Positions 29,315-38,610 are shown, numbered from the stretch's first letter. The stretch is 64,000 bases of DNA from Flagellimonas sediminis (GCF_010500845.1 NZ_JAAAMI010000005.1:248001-312000); one strand, 5' to 3'. The notes: generated from the sequence alone by a model not told the origin. Program-made: numbers and translations.

Positions 29315-30070
29315 ATGAACAAAACCAAAACCATGAAATATCTTTTTACCGCTATAACTGTTATTTTCTTCCTTGCCTGCAAGGAGAAGGCCCCCCAACC
29401 TTTGACCGCCCAGGAAATTGTTGATAAATCCATTGAAGTAAGTGGGGGTGTGCTTTATAAGGACCATAGCAGTGCCTTTACCTTTAGGGACAAAACCTAT
29501 CATTCCAGAAATGAAAACGGCAAGATTGTTTTGGACCGAGTGTTCGATTTGGATTCAGTAATCATTCGCGACGTTAAAAATGGAAATGATTTTGAAAGGT
29601 ACATGAACGATTCCTTGGTTACCGTACCCGATAGCATGGCCGTCCGATATGCCAATTCGGTAAATTCAGTACACTATTTTGCCCGCTTGCCATATGGCTT
29701 GAATGACGGTGCCGTGAACAAGGAATTGTTGGGTAAAGAATCCATTGGTGGCAAGGAATATTACAAGATCAAAGTAACCTTTGACCAGCAGGGCGGTGGC
29801 GACGATTTTGATGACACCTATCTATATTGGTTTGATATAGAAACTTTTAAGCCGAATTATTTAGCATACGACTTTCATGTGAATGGAGGGGGGCAACGTT
29901 TTAGAAAAGCGTATAACGAAAGATATATAAAGGGTATCCGCTTTGTGGATTACGAGAATTACAAGGCCAAAAATGAGAATTCCGACATTTTGGAAATCGG
30001 ACACCTTTTTGATAAGGGGGAATTGGAATTGTTATCCAAAATAGAACTGACCAATATTCAGGTAGATTAG
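29315..30070 (+). CDS. DUF6503 family lipoprotein
   Basis: A 251-residue exported lipoprotein with lipobox FFLAC near residue 22 and a mature domain resembling the Bacteroidota DUF6503 family: TAQEIVDKSIEVSGG at the start, TFRDKTYHSRNENG, and YLYWFDIETFKPNYLAYDFHVNGGGQRFRKAYN. These have a LolA/LppX-like beta-sheet flavour, suggesting lipid or hydrophobic-ligand binding, but that is inference. ATG 29333 is an equally good start. Confidence 0.8.
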   Translation: MNKTKTMKYLFTAITVIFFLACKEKAPQPLTAQEIVDKSIEVSGGVLYKDHSSAFTFRDKTYHSRNENGKIVLDRVFDLDSVIIRDVKNGNDFERYMNDSLVTVPDSMAVRYANSVNSVHYFARLPYGLNDGAVNKELLGKESIGGKEYYKIKVTFDQQGGGDDFDDTYLYWFDIETFKPNYLAYDFHVNGGGQRFRKAYNERYIKGIRFVDYENYKAKNENSDILEIGHLFDKGELELLSKIELTNIQVD

Positions 30071-30072
30071 GG

Positions 30073-30594
30073 TCAATCCATTTTTAATCGGAAATCGGTG
30101 GGCACCCCATCAATAATGCGAACGATGAACAAACTGCTATTGTCAGTATCATCCATCTGTTCATATTTATCAAAACCGATCATTTTGTTCACAAAATCGG
30201 GGATGGTGTTACTGTGGCCGACTACGAGCACATTTTTCCCTTCGTTCGCTAATTTGAATTCCTCCACGTCTAAGGATTTGGGGTCGTAGTATTGTACGTC
30301 TACATTTTGTTTTACAGAAGTTGGTGCAGCCGTCATCGAAGTGCGTTCATAATTGGTGGAATAAATCGCATTCATGGGAATGGCATCAAAAACTTCTGCC
30401 CATCTTATGGCACGATCTAAACCCTCTTGGTTGAGCTCTGGATCGGGGTTTTCCGGATCGGTCCTATCCTTTTCCGCATGGCGGATAAAATAGAAAGTGG
30501 AGATCACAGGTTCAACATTTTTCGTATCTTTTTTGCAACTGATACTTCCAACGATTAAAATTGCAATGGCAATCAGAGGTTTGATGGTTCGCAT
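30073..30594 (-). CDS. Histidine phosphatase family lipoprotein
   Basis: A 173-residue member of the phosphoglycerate mutase-like (SixA-like) superfamily. The RHG motif is present as RHAEK (38-42), and the second catalytic histidine is in VVGHSNT. The signal peptide ends in lipobox GSISC (Cys20), so the enzyme is a periplasmic or outer-membrane lipoprotein rather than the usual cytoplasmic one. The substrate is unknown. It is convergent with the DUF6503 gene with a 2-bp gap. Confidence 0.88.
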   Translation of the reverse strand: MRTIKPLIAIAILIVGSISCKKDTKNVEPVISTFYFIRHAEKDRTDPENPDPELNQEGLDRAIRWAEVFDAIPMNAIYSTNYERTSMTAAPTSVKQNVDVQYYDPKSLDVEEFKLANEGKNVLVVGHSNTIPDFVNKMIGFDKYEQMDDTDNSSLFIVRIIDGVPTDFRLKMD

Positions 30595-30598
30595 AGTA

Positions 30599-30638
30599 CT
30601 GATCTAAAGTTCCCGTGTTTTTGTTTATCTGATCTAAA
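30599..30638. repeat. Direct repeat CTGATCTAAA in a divergent promoter region
   Basis: Two exact copies of the 10-mer CTGATCTAAA start at 30599 and 30629, 30 bp apart (about three helical turns), between the divergently transcribed histidine phosphatase and PorP/SprF genes. This is a plausible regulator site, not proven. Confidence 0.5.
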
Positions 30639-30665
30639 AGTAACGTTTAATTTTTATTTTCTTGT

Positions 30666-32081
30666 ATGCGTAGGTTCTCGGTATTTCTATTATGTGCACT
30701 GTTTTGGTTGGGATTAAGGGCCCAAGGGCCCGCTCTGCCTTCTGACTTTAGACAGCATTCCCTAACACAATACAACGCCAGCCTTTTGAATGCCACCTAT
30801 GCCTATGATTGGAACCGACCCAACTCCCTTTCCGTTTGGTCAAGGTGGCAATGGCAGACTATAGATGGTGACCCTTCTTCCATTTTTGCCAATTACTCCC
30901 ATGCTTTGGGATCTAAATCGATTGTTGGCCTGGGATTTTTACAGCACAATACAGGTGTTTTTCTTAATACAGGGGGCAATGCCAAATACGTTTATGCCTT
31001 TCCCCTTAATGATGATGTAAAACTGCTGGCAGGCATCAATGCTTTTGCCTTTCAACAAACGGTGGCAGACGAATTGTATGTGGCCAATGAAGGGTTGAGT
31101 CAAGAAGAATTGGAGAGTTTTGAAGGCTTCCGGGTAAAATTTTCACCGGCCCTGCGTTTGATGGTAAATCGATTTGGAGTTGGTTTGGCCTTTGAAAATG
31201 CCTTCGGCTTTAATCTTTCGGATAGTGAAAGTGCAACTGCCAATAACTTCAAAACGATTTTAGGAACTTTGAGTAACGATTTTCCACTGGCTATTTTTCA
31301 GGATTGGGGTGAAAGTTTTTTTAGACCCGTGCTATATATCAAATCGATTCCTGATATGGACTCTCAATTTGGGATCAACGGACTGCTTTCTACGCCAAAA
31401 TTTTGGGTGCAGGGTGGTTACAACAGTTTTTATGGGGTCTCCGGCGGATTGGGGGCCACTTTCGCCAAGTCCTTTTCCATTGGAGGGCTAGTGGAGTTTG
31501 GCATGGATACCGAATTGGATGCCAAGGACCCTAGTTTGGAACTGATTGCGTCTTATTACTTTGGAAAAAAAGAAGAAAAAGTCAGGGAACCTGAACCAAA
31601 GGAGGTGGAAGAAGTTGCGGGAGAAGACCAAATGAATGAAGAGGCCCTTCGTCAAGAAGAATTGGAAAGACAGAGACAATTGGCACTTCAAAGGGAGCAG
31701 GATTCCATTGCCCGGGCACAACAATTGGCCATGGAATTAAAAGCACAACGTGAAAGGGACAGTATTTCAGCCTTGCAAACCCAAAAAGTGGAGCTTCGAC
31801 CCAATGAAAAATATGAGGAGGTGGAAAACGAGGAGGGATTGGAACCCGGTTTTTACTTGATTGCCAATGTATATGGCACCCAAAAGTACTTTGACAATTT
31901 CATGAATACCTTGCGCAAAAAGGGATTGGAGCCTAAGTCGTTTTATCGAAAGCTCAATAAATACAATTACGTGTATTTAGAACGATACAATTCCATGGAC
32001 GAGGCCAGAAAGGCAAGGGACAGTAAATTTTTCGGAAAATACCCTGACAAGACTTGGATTTTCAGGGTCAGGGGCAATTGA
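30666..32081 (+). CDS. PorP/SprF-family outer membrane protein with charged linker and C-terminal SPOR-like domain
   Basis: A 471-residue protein. The signal peptide (MRRFSVFLLCALFWLGLRAQ) is followed by a beta-rich region of about 270 residues with the PorP/SprF pattern (LTQYNASLLNATYAYDWNRPNSLSVWSRWQW, then FRVKFSPALRLMVNRFGVGLAFENAF). Residues about 300-385 are a Glu/Gln/Arg-rich coiled-coil-like linker, and the last 80 residues (FYLIANVYGTQKYFDNFMNTLRKKGLEPK onward) resemble a SPOR peptidoglycan-binding domain. The PorP/SprF family acts with type IX secretion and gliding adhesins. No adhesin partner is adjacent. Confidence 0.85.
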   Translation: MRRFSVFLLCALFWLGLRAQGPALPSDFRQHSLTQYNASLLNATYAYDWNRPNSLSVWSRWQWQTIDGDPSSIFANYSHALGSKSIVGLGFLQHNTGVFLNTGGNAKYVYAFPLNDDVKLLAGINAFAFQQTVADELYVANEGLSQEELESFEGFRVKFSPALRLMVNRFGVGLAFENAFGFNLSDSESATANNFKTILGTLSNDFPLAIFQDWGESFFRPVLYIKSIPDMDSQFGINGLLSTPKFWVQGGYNSFYGVSGGLGATFAKSFSIGGLVEFGMDTELDAKDPSLELIASYYFGKKEEKVREPEPKEVEEVAGEDQMNEEALRQEELERQRQLALQREQDSIARAQQLAMELKAQRERDSISALQTQKVELRPNEKYEEVENEEGLEPGFYLIANVYGTQKYFDNFMNTLRKKGLEPKSFYRKLNKYNYVYLERYNSMDEARKARDSKFFGKYPDKTWIFRVRGN

Positions 32082-32091
32082 TTGCCCAGCC

Positions 32092-32688
32092 TTACTTTTT
32101 GATTTCCTTTTTGACCAAATGTTCCAAATAGGTCAAGGTGTTGATCAAATACTTTCGGTCACGGGTCATGGTGCTCATGGCGACGGCACCTTGGATCATG
32201 GTGAATAATTGCTTGGCAAATTGCAAAGGAGGTACGGATAAGTATAATTCATCACTTTTGGCACCGTTCTCCAATACCAGGGCAATTTTACCTTCAATAT
32301 CCTTAATGGTTTCCCTTACGGCTGCCGCCAAAAGGGTATTGTTCCCTTGGGCATCCACACCCACATTTAGAATAGGGCACCCGCCCATAGGCAAGGTGAA
32401 CACATCATACTGCTTGTAGAACTGGATCAGAGTGAACAACTTGTCCATTGCCCCTTCGTTCTCCTCCAATTTAGCATCAATAGCAGACAATAAAAGGTTT
32501 CGATTGTATTCAAAAGCGGAAAGTGCCAACGCTTCCTTGTTCTCAAAATTACCATAGATGGCGCCTTTAGTAAGGCCCGTGGCCTCGGTAAGGTCGCTCA
32601 TACTGGTTCCCACATAACCGTGCTTGTTGAAAATGGGGGCCACGGTCTCAATTATGTAAGCGGTGGTTCGCTCTGCTTTCTTGGTCAT
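32092..32688 (-). CDS. TetR/AcrR-family transcriptional regulator
   Basis: A 198-residue repressor. The N-terminal helix-turn-helix covers about 10-56 (FNKHGYVGTSMSDLTEATGLTKGAIYGNFENKEAL, the classical signature). The C-terminal ligand domain contains GGCPILNVGVDA, a pattern seen in AcuR/AefR-like regulators of electrophile or aldehyde stress. A palindrome lies 45 bases upstream of its start, so autoregulation is likely. No efflux or reductase gene is adjacent, so its target is not visible here. Confidence 0.92.
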   Translation of the reverse strand: MTKKAERTTAYIIETVAPIFNKHGYVGTSMSDLTEATGLTKGAIYGNFENKEALALSAFEYNRNLLLSAIDAKLEENEGAMDKLFTLIQFYKQYDVFTLPMGGCPILNVGVDAQGNNTLLAAAVRETIKDIEGKIALVLENGAKSDELYLSVPPLQFAKQLFTMIQGAVAMSTMTRDRKYLINTLTYLEHLVKKEIKK

Positions 32689-32732
32689 GGAGGAAAAGGT
32701 TGGTTTAGGGTGAAACTAAGATATAAAAAAAC

Positions 32733-32750
32733 ACATACTGTTTGGTATGT
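32733..32750. promoter_or_regulatory. Candidate TetR-family operator
   Basis: Perfect 6-bp inverted repeat ACATAC-tgtttg-GTATGT, 45 bp upstream of the TetR gene start. Size, symmetry and position fit a self-regulating TetR operator. Confidence 0.6.
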
Positions 32751-32834
32751 AAGCCAATAAATGCCTTTATTTTAACAGATTTCACCCTTAAAACCGCGTA
32801 CCAAGTTTTGGTTTGATGCTGAACTAAGCCGGGT

Positions 32835-33899
32835 TTACGCCCAAACCCTTCTTAAGAAGTTGATGAAATTTAGGTTCATGATCTTTTCAATATCAGATCG
32901 ACTGTAGCCTCTTTGTTTCAAAAGATCCGGAACTTTTTGAAGGTCGGCAATGGTATCCATATCCGCGGGGCTCTGTTCCAATCCATAACCACCATCTAGG
33001 TCCGTACCGATACCGACATGGTCCGTATTTCCGGCCAATTGACAGATATGATCAATATTGTCTACCACAATTTCCAAGGTTACACCCATATCTTGGGGAG
33101 TCGATTTGCCACGGACCCAATTGGGTACCATCATCCAAGCATCCAGTACAACCCCGATTACGGCTTTTCTTTGGATCAATTCCTTTATTTGTTCATCTGA
33201 AAATTGCCTATTGTAATCTACCAACTTCCGGCAATTGTTATGACTGGCCCAAACAGGACCGTTATACACTTTCATGGTTTCCCAAAAGCTCACATCGCAC
33301 AAGTGGGTGGCATCCAAAATGAGGTTGAGTTCCTCTATTTTCTTCAAAAGCTCTTTTCCTTTCACTCCAATACCGCCCACGGAATCGGTTCCATAGGCAT
33401 AAACCCCAGGTCCATAATGAGCTGGACCAATGGCCCTCAAACCACTTTCATAGGATTGTTCCAAATATCCCATGTCCACGATGGAGTCCGCACCTTCCAG
33501 ACTTAAAATAAAACCAATGGGCTTGTTGGGTTGGTCGGTTTGCCACAGCGCCAAATGGGTTTCCATGTCGGTTAAATTTCGAATCTGAACCATTTCACCG
33601 GCCTTTTCCATGGATTTGTACCACGCCAATTGCCCTTGGGTCTGTGCCCAAGCCTGATGCTGGGAATGCCATCCGGGCAAGTTGTTTCCTTTTTTTACGT
33701 ATCGCGCAATTTGGGTGGCCACACAAAGGCCAATGTTCCCTTTTCGCATGGCCGGCAGCGAAACCATATTTTTGCCGCGGTCGGGTTTATCGGTCTTGCC
33801 AACTTCACGCTCCCTTATTTCTGGAACAGTCAGGGTTAGGTCTCGGTTCCATTCCATGGCATTCATGGAAAGGTCCAAATGGGCATCAAAAATAAACAT
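32835..33899 (-). CDS. Membrane dipeptidase (peptidase family M19)
   Basis: A zinc-dependent dipeptidase/aminoacylase-like TIM barrel of 354 residues. Metal ligands are His7 and Asp9 (DAHLDLS), the bridging Glu in LSLEGAD, His in DATHLCD, His in ASHNN, and Asp in GIGTDLDGG. M19 enzymes hydrolyse dipeptides, including those with D-residues. There is no signal peptide, so it is cytoplasmic despite the family name. It is the last gene of the GntP-RidA-M19 operon; gaps are eight bases, which suggests one pathway. Confidence 0.93.
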   Translation of the reverse strand: MFIFDAHLDLSMNAMEWNRDLTLTVPEIREREVGKTDKPDRGKNMVSLPAMRKGNIGLCVATQIARYVKKGNNLPGWHSQHQAWAQTQGQLAWYKSMEKAGEMVQIRNLTDMETHLALWQTDQPNKPIGFILSLEGADSIVDMGYLEQSYESGLRAIGPAHYGPGVYAYGTDSVGGIGVKGKELLKKIEELNLILDATHLCDVSFWETMKVYNGPVWASHNNCRKLVDYNRQFSDEQIKELIQRKAVIGVVLDAWMMVPNWVRGKSTPQDMGVTLEIVVDNIDHICQLAGNTDHVGIGTDLDGGYGLEQSPADMDTIADLQKVPDLLKQRGYSRSDIEKIMNLNFINFLRRVWA

Positions 33900-33907
33900 A
33901 GGAAGTG

Positions 33908-34375
33908 TTAAGGATGGAGTTCAAACATGGCCTCGATTTCCACCGCAATATTGCCTGGGAGCATCATGCCCACGGCACTTCGGACCCCGATACCATTATC
34001 TTCCCCAAAGACTTCGGCCATCAATTCGCTAAAACCATTGATCACATAAGGTTGATTTCCAAAATCCGGGGTGCAGTTTACCATGCCCAATACCTTGACC
34101 ACTCTTTGGATTTTGTCCAAACTCCCAAAATGGGTGGTAATGGTGGAAAGCATGGTCAACCCGACTTGGCGGGCGGCCAACTTGGCCTGATCCTTATCCA
34201 GATCGTCCCCGGCACGACCAACTATCTTGGAGCCATCCATATTAATGGGTCCTTGGCCCGATACGTATAAAAAATTATCCACGACCAATACTGGTTTGTA
34301 CACCCCTGCAGGTGGTGGAGCGGGAGGAAGTTGAATGTTCAATTCCTCTAATCGTTTGGTAGGCAAACTTTGCAT
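33908..34375 (-). CDS. RidA-family (YjgF) enamine/imine deaminase
   Basis: A 155-residue member of the long RidA subgroup; RidA proteins hydrolyse reactive enamines and imines released by PLP enzymes acting on serine, threonine and other amino acids. Segments: PPAPPPAGVYKPVLVVDNFLYVSGQGP and the C-terminal GIGVRSAVGMMLPGNIAVEIEAMFEL with the ligand-binding Arg and Glu. ATG 34375 is chosen; the longer open frame overlaps the permease. The neighbours (dipeptidase, permease) point to amino-acid catabolism. Confidence 0.9.
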   Translation of the reverse strand: MQSLPTKRLEELNIQLPPAPPPAGVYKPVLVVDNFLYVSGQGPINMDGSKIVGRAGDDLDKDQAKLAARQVGLTMLSTITTHFGSLDKIQRVVKVLGMVNCTPDFGNQPYVINGFSELMAEVFGEDNGIGVRSAVGMMLPGNIAVEIEAMFELHP

Positions 34376-34383
34376 ATATCTAA

Positions 34384-35697
34384 TTAAATGATTGTATTTA
34401 AAACCAAAACCCCAATAAGACCCATGATGCCCACTAGGGTTTCCATGACCGTCCAGGTGGACAGGGTTTCCTTTACCGAAAGGTTGAAGTATTCCTTGAA
34501 CATCCAAAATCCGGTATCGTTCACATGGGATAGCATCAAGCTTCCGGAACCAATGGCCAAGACCATCAACTCGGCACTTACCCCAGTACTGGAGGCCAAG
34601 GGCAAAACAATTCCCGCAGCGGTCAATCCGGCTACAGTAGCTGAACCAACACTGACCCGGATGGCCGTAGCGATAAGCCAAGCTAAAATTAACGGGGAAA
34701 TGCTGGAACCTTTCAGGCTATCGGCAATGTAATCGCTTACATGACTATCTATCAGTACTTCCTTCAACGCTCCCGCACCGGCAATGATCAAAAGGATCAT
34801 GGTGATGCCAGTAACGGAGGAAGTCAAGGAGTCCATTATTTTGGACATTTCCTTTCCTTTGGCAATGCCTAAGGTATAAATCGCTAAAAGCACAGAAATC
34901 AGTAGTGCTATCACAGGATTCCCAATGAAGGTGAGGATGCTGCGAACTGAACTTTCCTCCAAAAAATGTTCCGCGGCTATGGCTATTCCAATCAAAATGA
35001 TGGGGGACAAAGCCGTAAAAATACTGATCGCGGTAGAAGGTAGTTCCTTTTCAGGAATAGTGTTCGGATTGTAAAACTCTTTAAGTGGTTTTGCCTCCAC
35101 TTTTTTAATGGTACGGGCAAACAAAGGTCCGGCCACAATGATGGCAGGAATAGCAATGAAAATACCGTACAGCAATGTTTTTCCAATATCCGCATTGAAC
35201 ATGGCCGCAATAGCGGTTGGCGCAGGATGGGGTGGAAGGTAACCATGTGTTACGGAAAGCGAGGTAAGCATGGGCAAACCAACATACAATAAAGGAAGCC
35301 CCGTGGAATATGCTACGGTAAACACCAAGGGAATCAAAATCACAAATCCGACGGAATAGAACATGGGAATCCCGACAATGAAACCGGTAATTACCATGGC
35401 CCATTGTACGTGTTTCAACCCAAATTTGGCCACCAATTGGGTAGTTATCCGTTGGGCGGCACCACTATCTGCCACCAATTTGCCCAACATGGCACCGAGA
35501 CCAAGGATCAATACCAAAAATCCCAAGGTATTTCCGATTCCCCTTTGAATGGATTTGACAAGATTATCCAGTTCCATGCCCTGAAAAATCCCAACGAAAA
35601 GACATACGATGATGAAGGATAGAAAGGCATTCAGCTTAAACTTGGCAATAAGTACGAACAAAAGGAGAATCCCGAGAACGGCAATGACGAGTGGCAT
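34384..35697 (-). CDS. GntP-family permease
   Basis: A 437-residue inner membrane transporter with about 12-14 hydrophobic helices. Family features are seen in IGNTLGFLVLILGLGAMLGKLVADSGAA, THGYLPPHPAPTAIAAMF (the conserved HP-P loop) and SHVNDTGFWMFKEYFNLSVKETL near the C-terminus. GntP members take up gluconate, D-serine or related hydroxy/amino acids. Being next to a dipeptidase and RidA favours a D-amino acid or hydroxy-acid substrate here, but gluconate cannot be excluded. It is the first gene of the operon. Confidence 0.9.
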   Translation of the reverse strand: MPLVIAVLGILLLFVLIAKFKLNAFLSFIIVCLFVGIFQGMELDNLVKSIQRGIGNTLGFLVLILGLGAMLGKLVADSGAAQRITTQLVAKFGLKHVQWAMVITGFIVGIPMFYSVGFVILIPLVFTVAYSTGLPLLYVGLPMLTSLSVTHGYLPPHPAPTAIAAMFNADIGKTLLYGIFIAIPAIIVAGPLFARTIKKVEAKPLKEFYNPNTIPEKELPSTAISIFTALSPIILIGIAIAAEHFLEESSVRSILTFIGNPVIALLISVLLAIYTLGIAKGKEMSKIMDSLTSSVTGITMILLIIAGAGALKEVLIDSHVSDYIADSLKGSSISPLILAWLIATAIRVSVGSATVAGLTAAGIVLPLASSTGVSAELMVLAIGSGSLMLSHVNDTGFWMFKEYFNLSVKETLSTWTVMETLVGIMGLIGVLVLNTII

Positions 35698-35713
35698 AGG
35701 TTGGATGTGTTTG

Positions 35714-35742
35714 TAGCTAAAATATGTGTCGCTAGCTAAAAT
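35714..35742. repeat. Direct repeat TAGCTAAAAT upstream of the GntP operon
   Basis: Two exact 10-mers TAGCTAAAAT start at 35714 and 35733, 19 bp apart, just upstream of the permease start on the other strand. Same-face spacing is close to two helix turns, as for dimeric regulators that bind direct repeats. Function unproven. Confidence 0.5.
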
Positions 35743-35802
35743 AAGGATTTAAATGTAATGACCTAGGTCGATTTTGATTTCCAACAGAATTGGTACAATA
35801 AG

Positions 35803-35842
35803 TAAATAAAAAAGCCTTCCCCAATTGCTCGGAGAAGGCTTT
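35803..35842 (-). terminator. Terminator after clpB
   Basis: On the minus strand the stem AAAGCCTTC / GAAGGCTTT (nine pairs) with a 14-base loop is followed by a T-rich run. It lies 23 bases after the clpB stop. Confidence 0.88.
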
Positions 35843-35864
35843 ACCTTGTAATTTCAATATTCAA

Positions 35865-38468
35865 TTATTTCTGAATCAACTCATCCTGGTTTCTGAACAC
35901 CAGTTCGTCATCGAATGAATCCAAAAGTACGATACTGTCCGATTGGATCTTACCGGCCAACAACTCTTTGGACAAATTGTTGAGGACCTCTTTTTGGATC
36001 AAACGTTTTACCGGTCTCGCACCATATTGGGGATCGTATCCTTTTTGCGCCAAATAATCGATGGCTTCTTGGGTTGCATCCAAAGTGATGTGCTGTTTGG
36101 CCAACATTTTCTTCAATCCGTTCAACTGAAGTCCCACAATGTCCTTGATGTCCTTTTTGTTCAAAGGTGCGAACATGATGATATCGTCAATTCGGTTCAA
36201 GAACTCTGGTCGGATGGTTTTGCGCAACAATCCCAAAACTTCCACTCGAGCGGCTTCCGAAGCACTTTCCAGATCGATGGCATTTTCAAATTTCTCCTGG
36301 ATGATATCGCTTCCCATGTTACTGGTCATGATGATGATGGAGTTTTTGAAATCGGCCAAGCGACCCTTGTTGTCGGTCAGTCTTCCTTCATCCAATACCT
36401 GCAATAAAATATTAAAGGTATCGGGGTGTGCTTTTTCAATCTCATCCAACAAGACTACAGAATACGGCTTTCTTCGCACGGCCTCGGTCAACTGTCCGCC
36501 TTCGTCATACCCTACATATCCTGGAGGTGCACCGACCAATCGGCTCACCGAATGGCGCTCTTGGTATTCGCTCATATCTATTCGGGTGATGGCGTTTTCA
36601 TCATCGAACAGATAGGCGGCCAAGGTTTTTGCCAATTCTGTTTTACCCACACCCGTGGTGCCCAAGAAGAGGAACGAACCAATAGGTTTTTTCTCGTCCT
36701 GCAAACCGGCACGGCTTCTTCGTATGGCATCGGATACGGCTGTAATGGCTTCATCCTGACCGATTACCCGTTGATGGAGCACATCCTCCAGTTTCAACAA
36801 TTTTTCACGTTCGCTCTGCATCATTTTGGTCACGGGGATTCCGGTCCATTTGGCGACCACTTCGGCAATGTCTTCATACGTCACTTCTTCTTTGATCAAG
36901 GTGCCGGCAGTTTGCTGTTTTTCAAGCTCATCCTCCAATTTGTCCAGTTTTTCCTGGGCTTCCTTGATCTTGCCATACCGTAACTCGGCCACTTTTCCGT
37001 AGTCCCCGTTACGTTCGGCGCGTTCGGCTTCCATTTTGAAGTTTTCAATATCTTCCTTGGTCTTTTGGATATTGTCCACCACGGTTTTTTCACTTTCCCA
37101 TTTGGCAAAGATCTCGTTTCGCTCTTCTTTGAGATTGGCCAAGTCCAAGTTCAAGGTCTGCAATTTGGCTTTGTCGTTTTCCCTTTTAATGGCCTCTATC
37201 TCTATTTCCAACTGCATGATCTTTCTATCCAACACATCCAATTCTTCTGGTTTGGAGTTGATTTCCATGCGAAGTTTGGAAGCAGCCTCGTCCATAAGGT
37301 CGATGGCCTTATCGGGCAAGAACCGATTGGTGATATAGCGTTGAGACAGTTCCACGGCTCCGATCACAGCCTCATCTTTGATGCGAACCTTATGGTGTGC
37401 CTCGTATTTTTCCTTGATACCCCTAAGGATGGAAATGGCGCTCTCGGTATCGGGCTCATCCACCATGACCTTTTGGAACCTACGCTCCAAGGCTTTGTCC
37501 TTCTCAAAGTATTTTTGGTACTCGTCCAAAGTGGTGGCTCCGATAGCTCTAAGTTCACCCCTTGCCAAGGCAGGTTTCAGGATGTTCGCAGCATCCATGG
37601 CACCCTGGCCACCCCCAGCACCCACCAAAGTGTGGATCTCATCAATGAACAACACAATATTGCCATCGGATGAGGTAACTTCCTTGATTACGGCTTTGAG
37701 GCGCTCTTCAAATTCCCCTTTGTATTTGGCCCCTGCGATCAAGGCACCCATGTCCAAGGAGTAAATGATTTTGTCCTTCAAGTTTTCAGGAACGTCGCCT
37801 TGTACGATTCGATGGGCCAAACCTTCAGCAATGGCAGTTTTACCCACACCGGGTTCACCCACCAGCATGGGGTTGTTCTTGGTCCGTCTGGACAGAATCT
37901 GCAAAACCCTTCGGATTTCTTCATCCCTGCCGATGACAGGGTCCAATTTGCCACTATCGGCCAATTGGTTCAGGTTCTTGGCGTATTTGTCCAAGGAATT
38001 ATAGGTTTCCTCTGCACTTTGGGAAGTAACTTTTCCACCTTTGCGCAATTCCTGAATGGCAGCGGTCAAATCTTTTTCGGTTACGCCTTGATCTTTAAGG
38101 ATTTGGGCAATTTTGCTTTTTGATTTGAATATGGCCAACAACAAATGCTCCAAGGAAACGAATTCATCGCCCATGTTCTTGGCTACAATGCTAGCTTCGT
38201 TTACGGTCTTGCCCGCTTCTCTTGAAAGCATGATATCTCCGCCCGAAACCTTGGCGAAACTTTGAAGTTCCTTATCCAAGATTTGGTTCAGCAGGTTTAC
38301 GTTCACGTTCAATTTCTTCAAAATGAAGGGAAGCACGTTTTCATCCACTTCGGCAATGGCTTTGAAAAGGTGTTCGTTCTCAATTTGTTGATGCCCTAAT
38401 TCTTGGGCCAATTGCTGGGCCCGTTGTATGGCTTCCTGTGATTTTATGGTAAAATTATTAAAGTTCAT
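35865..38468 (-). CDS. clpB: ClpB, protein disaggregase
   Basis: AAA+ disaggregase that, with DnaK, rescues aggregated proteins after heat shock. The 867-residue protein has an N-terminal Clp_N repeat domain (NFNNFTIKSQEAIQRAQQLA), AAA-1 with Walker A GEPGVGKT (204-211), the middle coiled-coil M domain (about 400-530, LDRKIMQLEIEIEAIKREN and onward), AAA-2 with GTTGVGKTE, and the C-terminal D2 domain. ATG 38468 is chosen over the track-extended start because MNFNNFTIKSQEAIQ matches the family. It stands alone between a promoter region and a terminator. Confidence 0.98.
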   Translation of the reverse strand: MNFNNFTIKSQEAIQRAQQLAQELGHQQIENEHLFKAIAEVDENVLPFILKKLNVNVNLLNQILDKELQSFAKVSGGDIMLSREAGKTVNEASIVAKNMGDEFVSLEHLLLAIFKSKSKIAQILKDQGVTEKDLTAAIQELRKGGKVTSQSAEETYNSLDKYAKNLNQLADSGKLDPVIGRDEEIRRVLQILSRRTKNNPMLVGEPGVGKTAIAEGLAHRIVQGDVPENLKDKIIYSLDMGALIAGAKYKGEFEERLKAVIKEVTSSDGNIVLFIDEIHTLVGAGGGQGAMDAANILKPALARGELRAIGATTLDEYQKYFEKDKALERRFQKVMVDEPDTESAISILRGIKEKYEAHHKVRIKDEAVIGAVELSQRYITNRFLPDKAIDLMDEAASKLRMEINSKPEELDVLDRKIMQLEIEIEAIKRENDKAKLQTLNLDLANLKEERNEIFAKWESEKTVVDNIQKTKEDIENFKMEAERAERNGDYGKVAELRYGKIKEAQEKLDKLEDELEKQQTAGTLIKEEVTYEDIAEVVAKWTGIPVTKMMQSEREKLLKLEDVLHQRVIGQDEAITAVSDAIRRSRAGLQDEKKPIGSFLFLGTTGVGKTELAKTLAAYLFDDENAITRIDMSEYQERHSVSRLVGAPPGYVGYDEGGQLTEAVRRKPYSVVLLDEIEKAHPDTFNILLQVLDEGRLTDNKGRLADFKNSIIIMTSNMGSDIIQEKFENAIDLESASEAARVEVLGLLRKTIRPEFLNRIDDIIMFAPLNKKDIKDIVGLQLNGLKKMLAKQHITLDATQEAIDYLAQKGYDPQYGARPVKRLIQKEVLNNLSKELLAGKIQSDSIVLLDSFDDELVFRNQDELIQK

Positions 38469-38572
38469 CGTCGTTGTTTTTCTCTCTATAGTCAAGAATC
38501 CTACCAGCGATGAATTACCGTCAAAATGTCTGATGAACAGGAAAAATGAAAGACATTTAGTCAGTTGTAAGC

Positions 38573-38606
38573 TTTTGGAAGTACTGCGACCTATGAACTA
38601 AATTTG
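38573..38606 (+). promoter_or_regulatory. Promoter of ytxJ
   Basis: A -33-like TTTTG (38573-38577) is separated by 21 bases from a -7 element TAAATTTG (38599-38606); spacing and both boxes fit the Bacteroidota consensus. The ATG follows five bases later, so the leader would be very short. Confidence 0.65.
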
Positions 38607-38610
38607 CACT

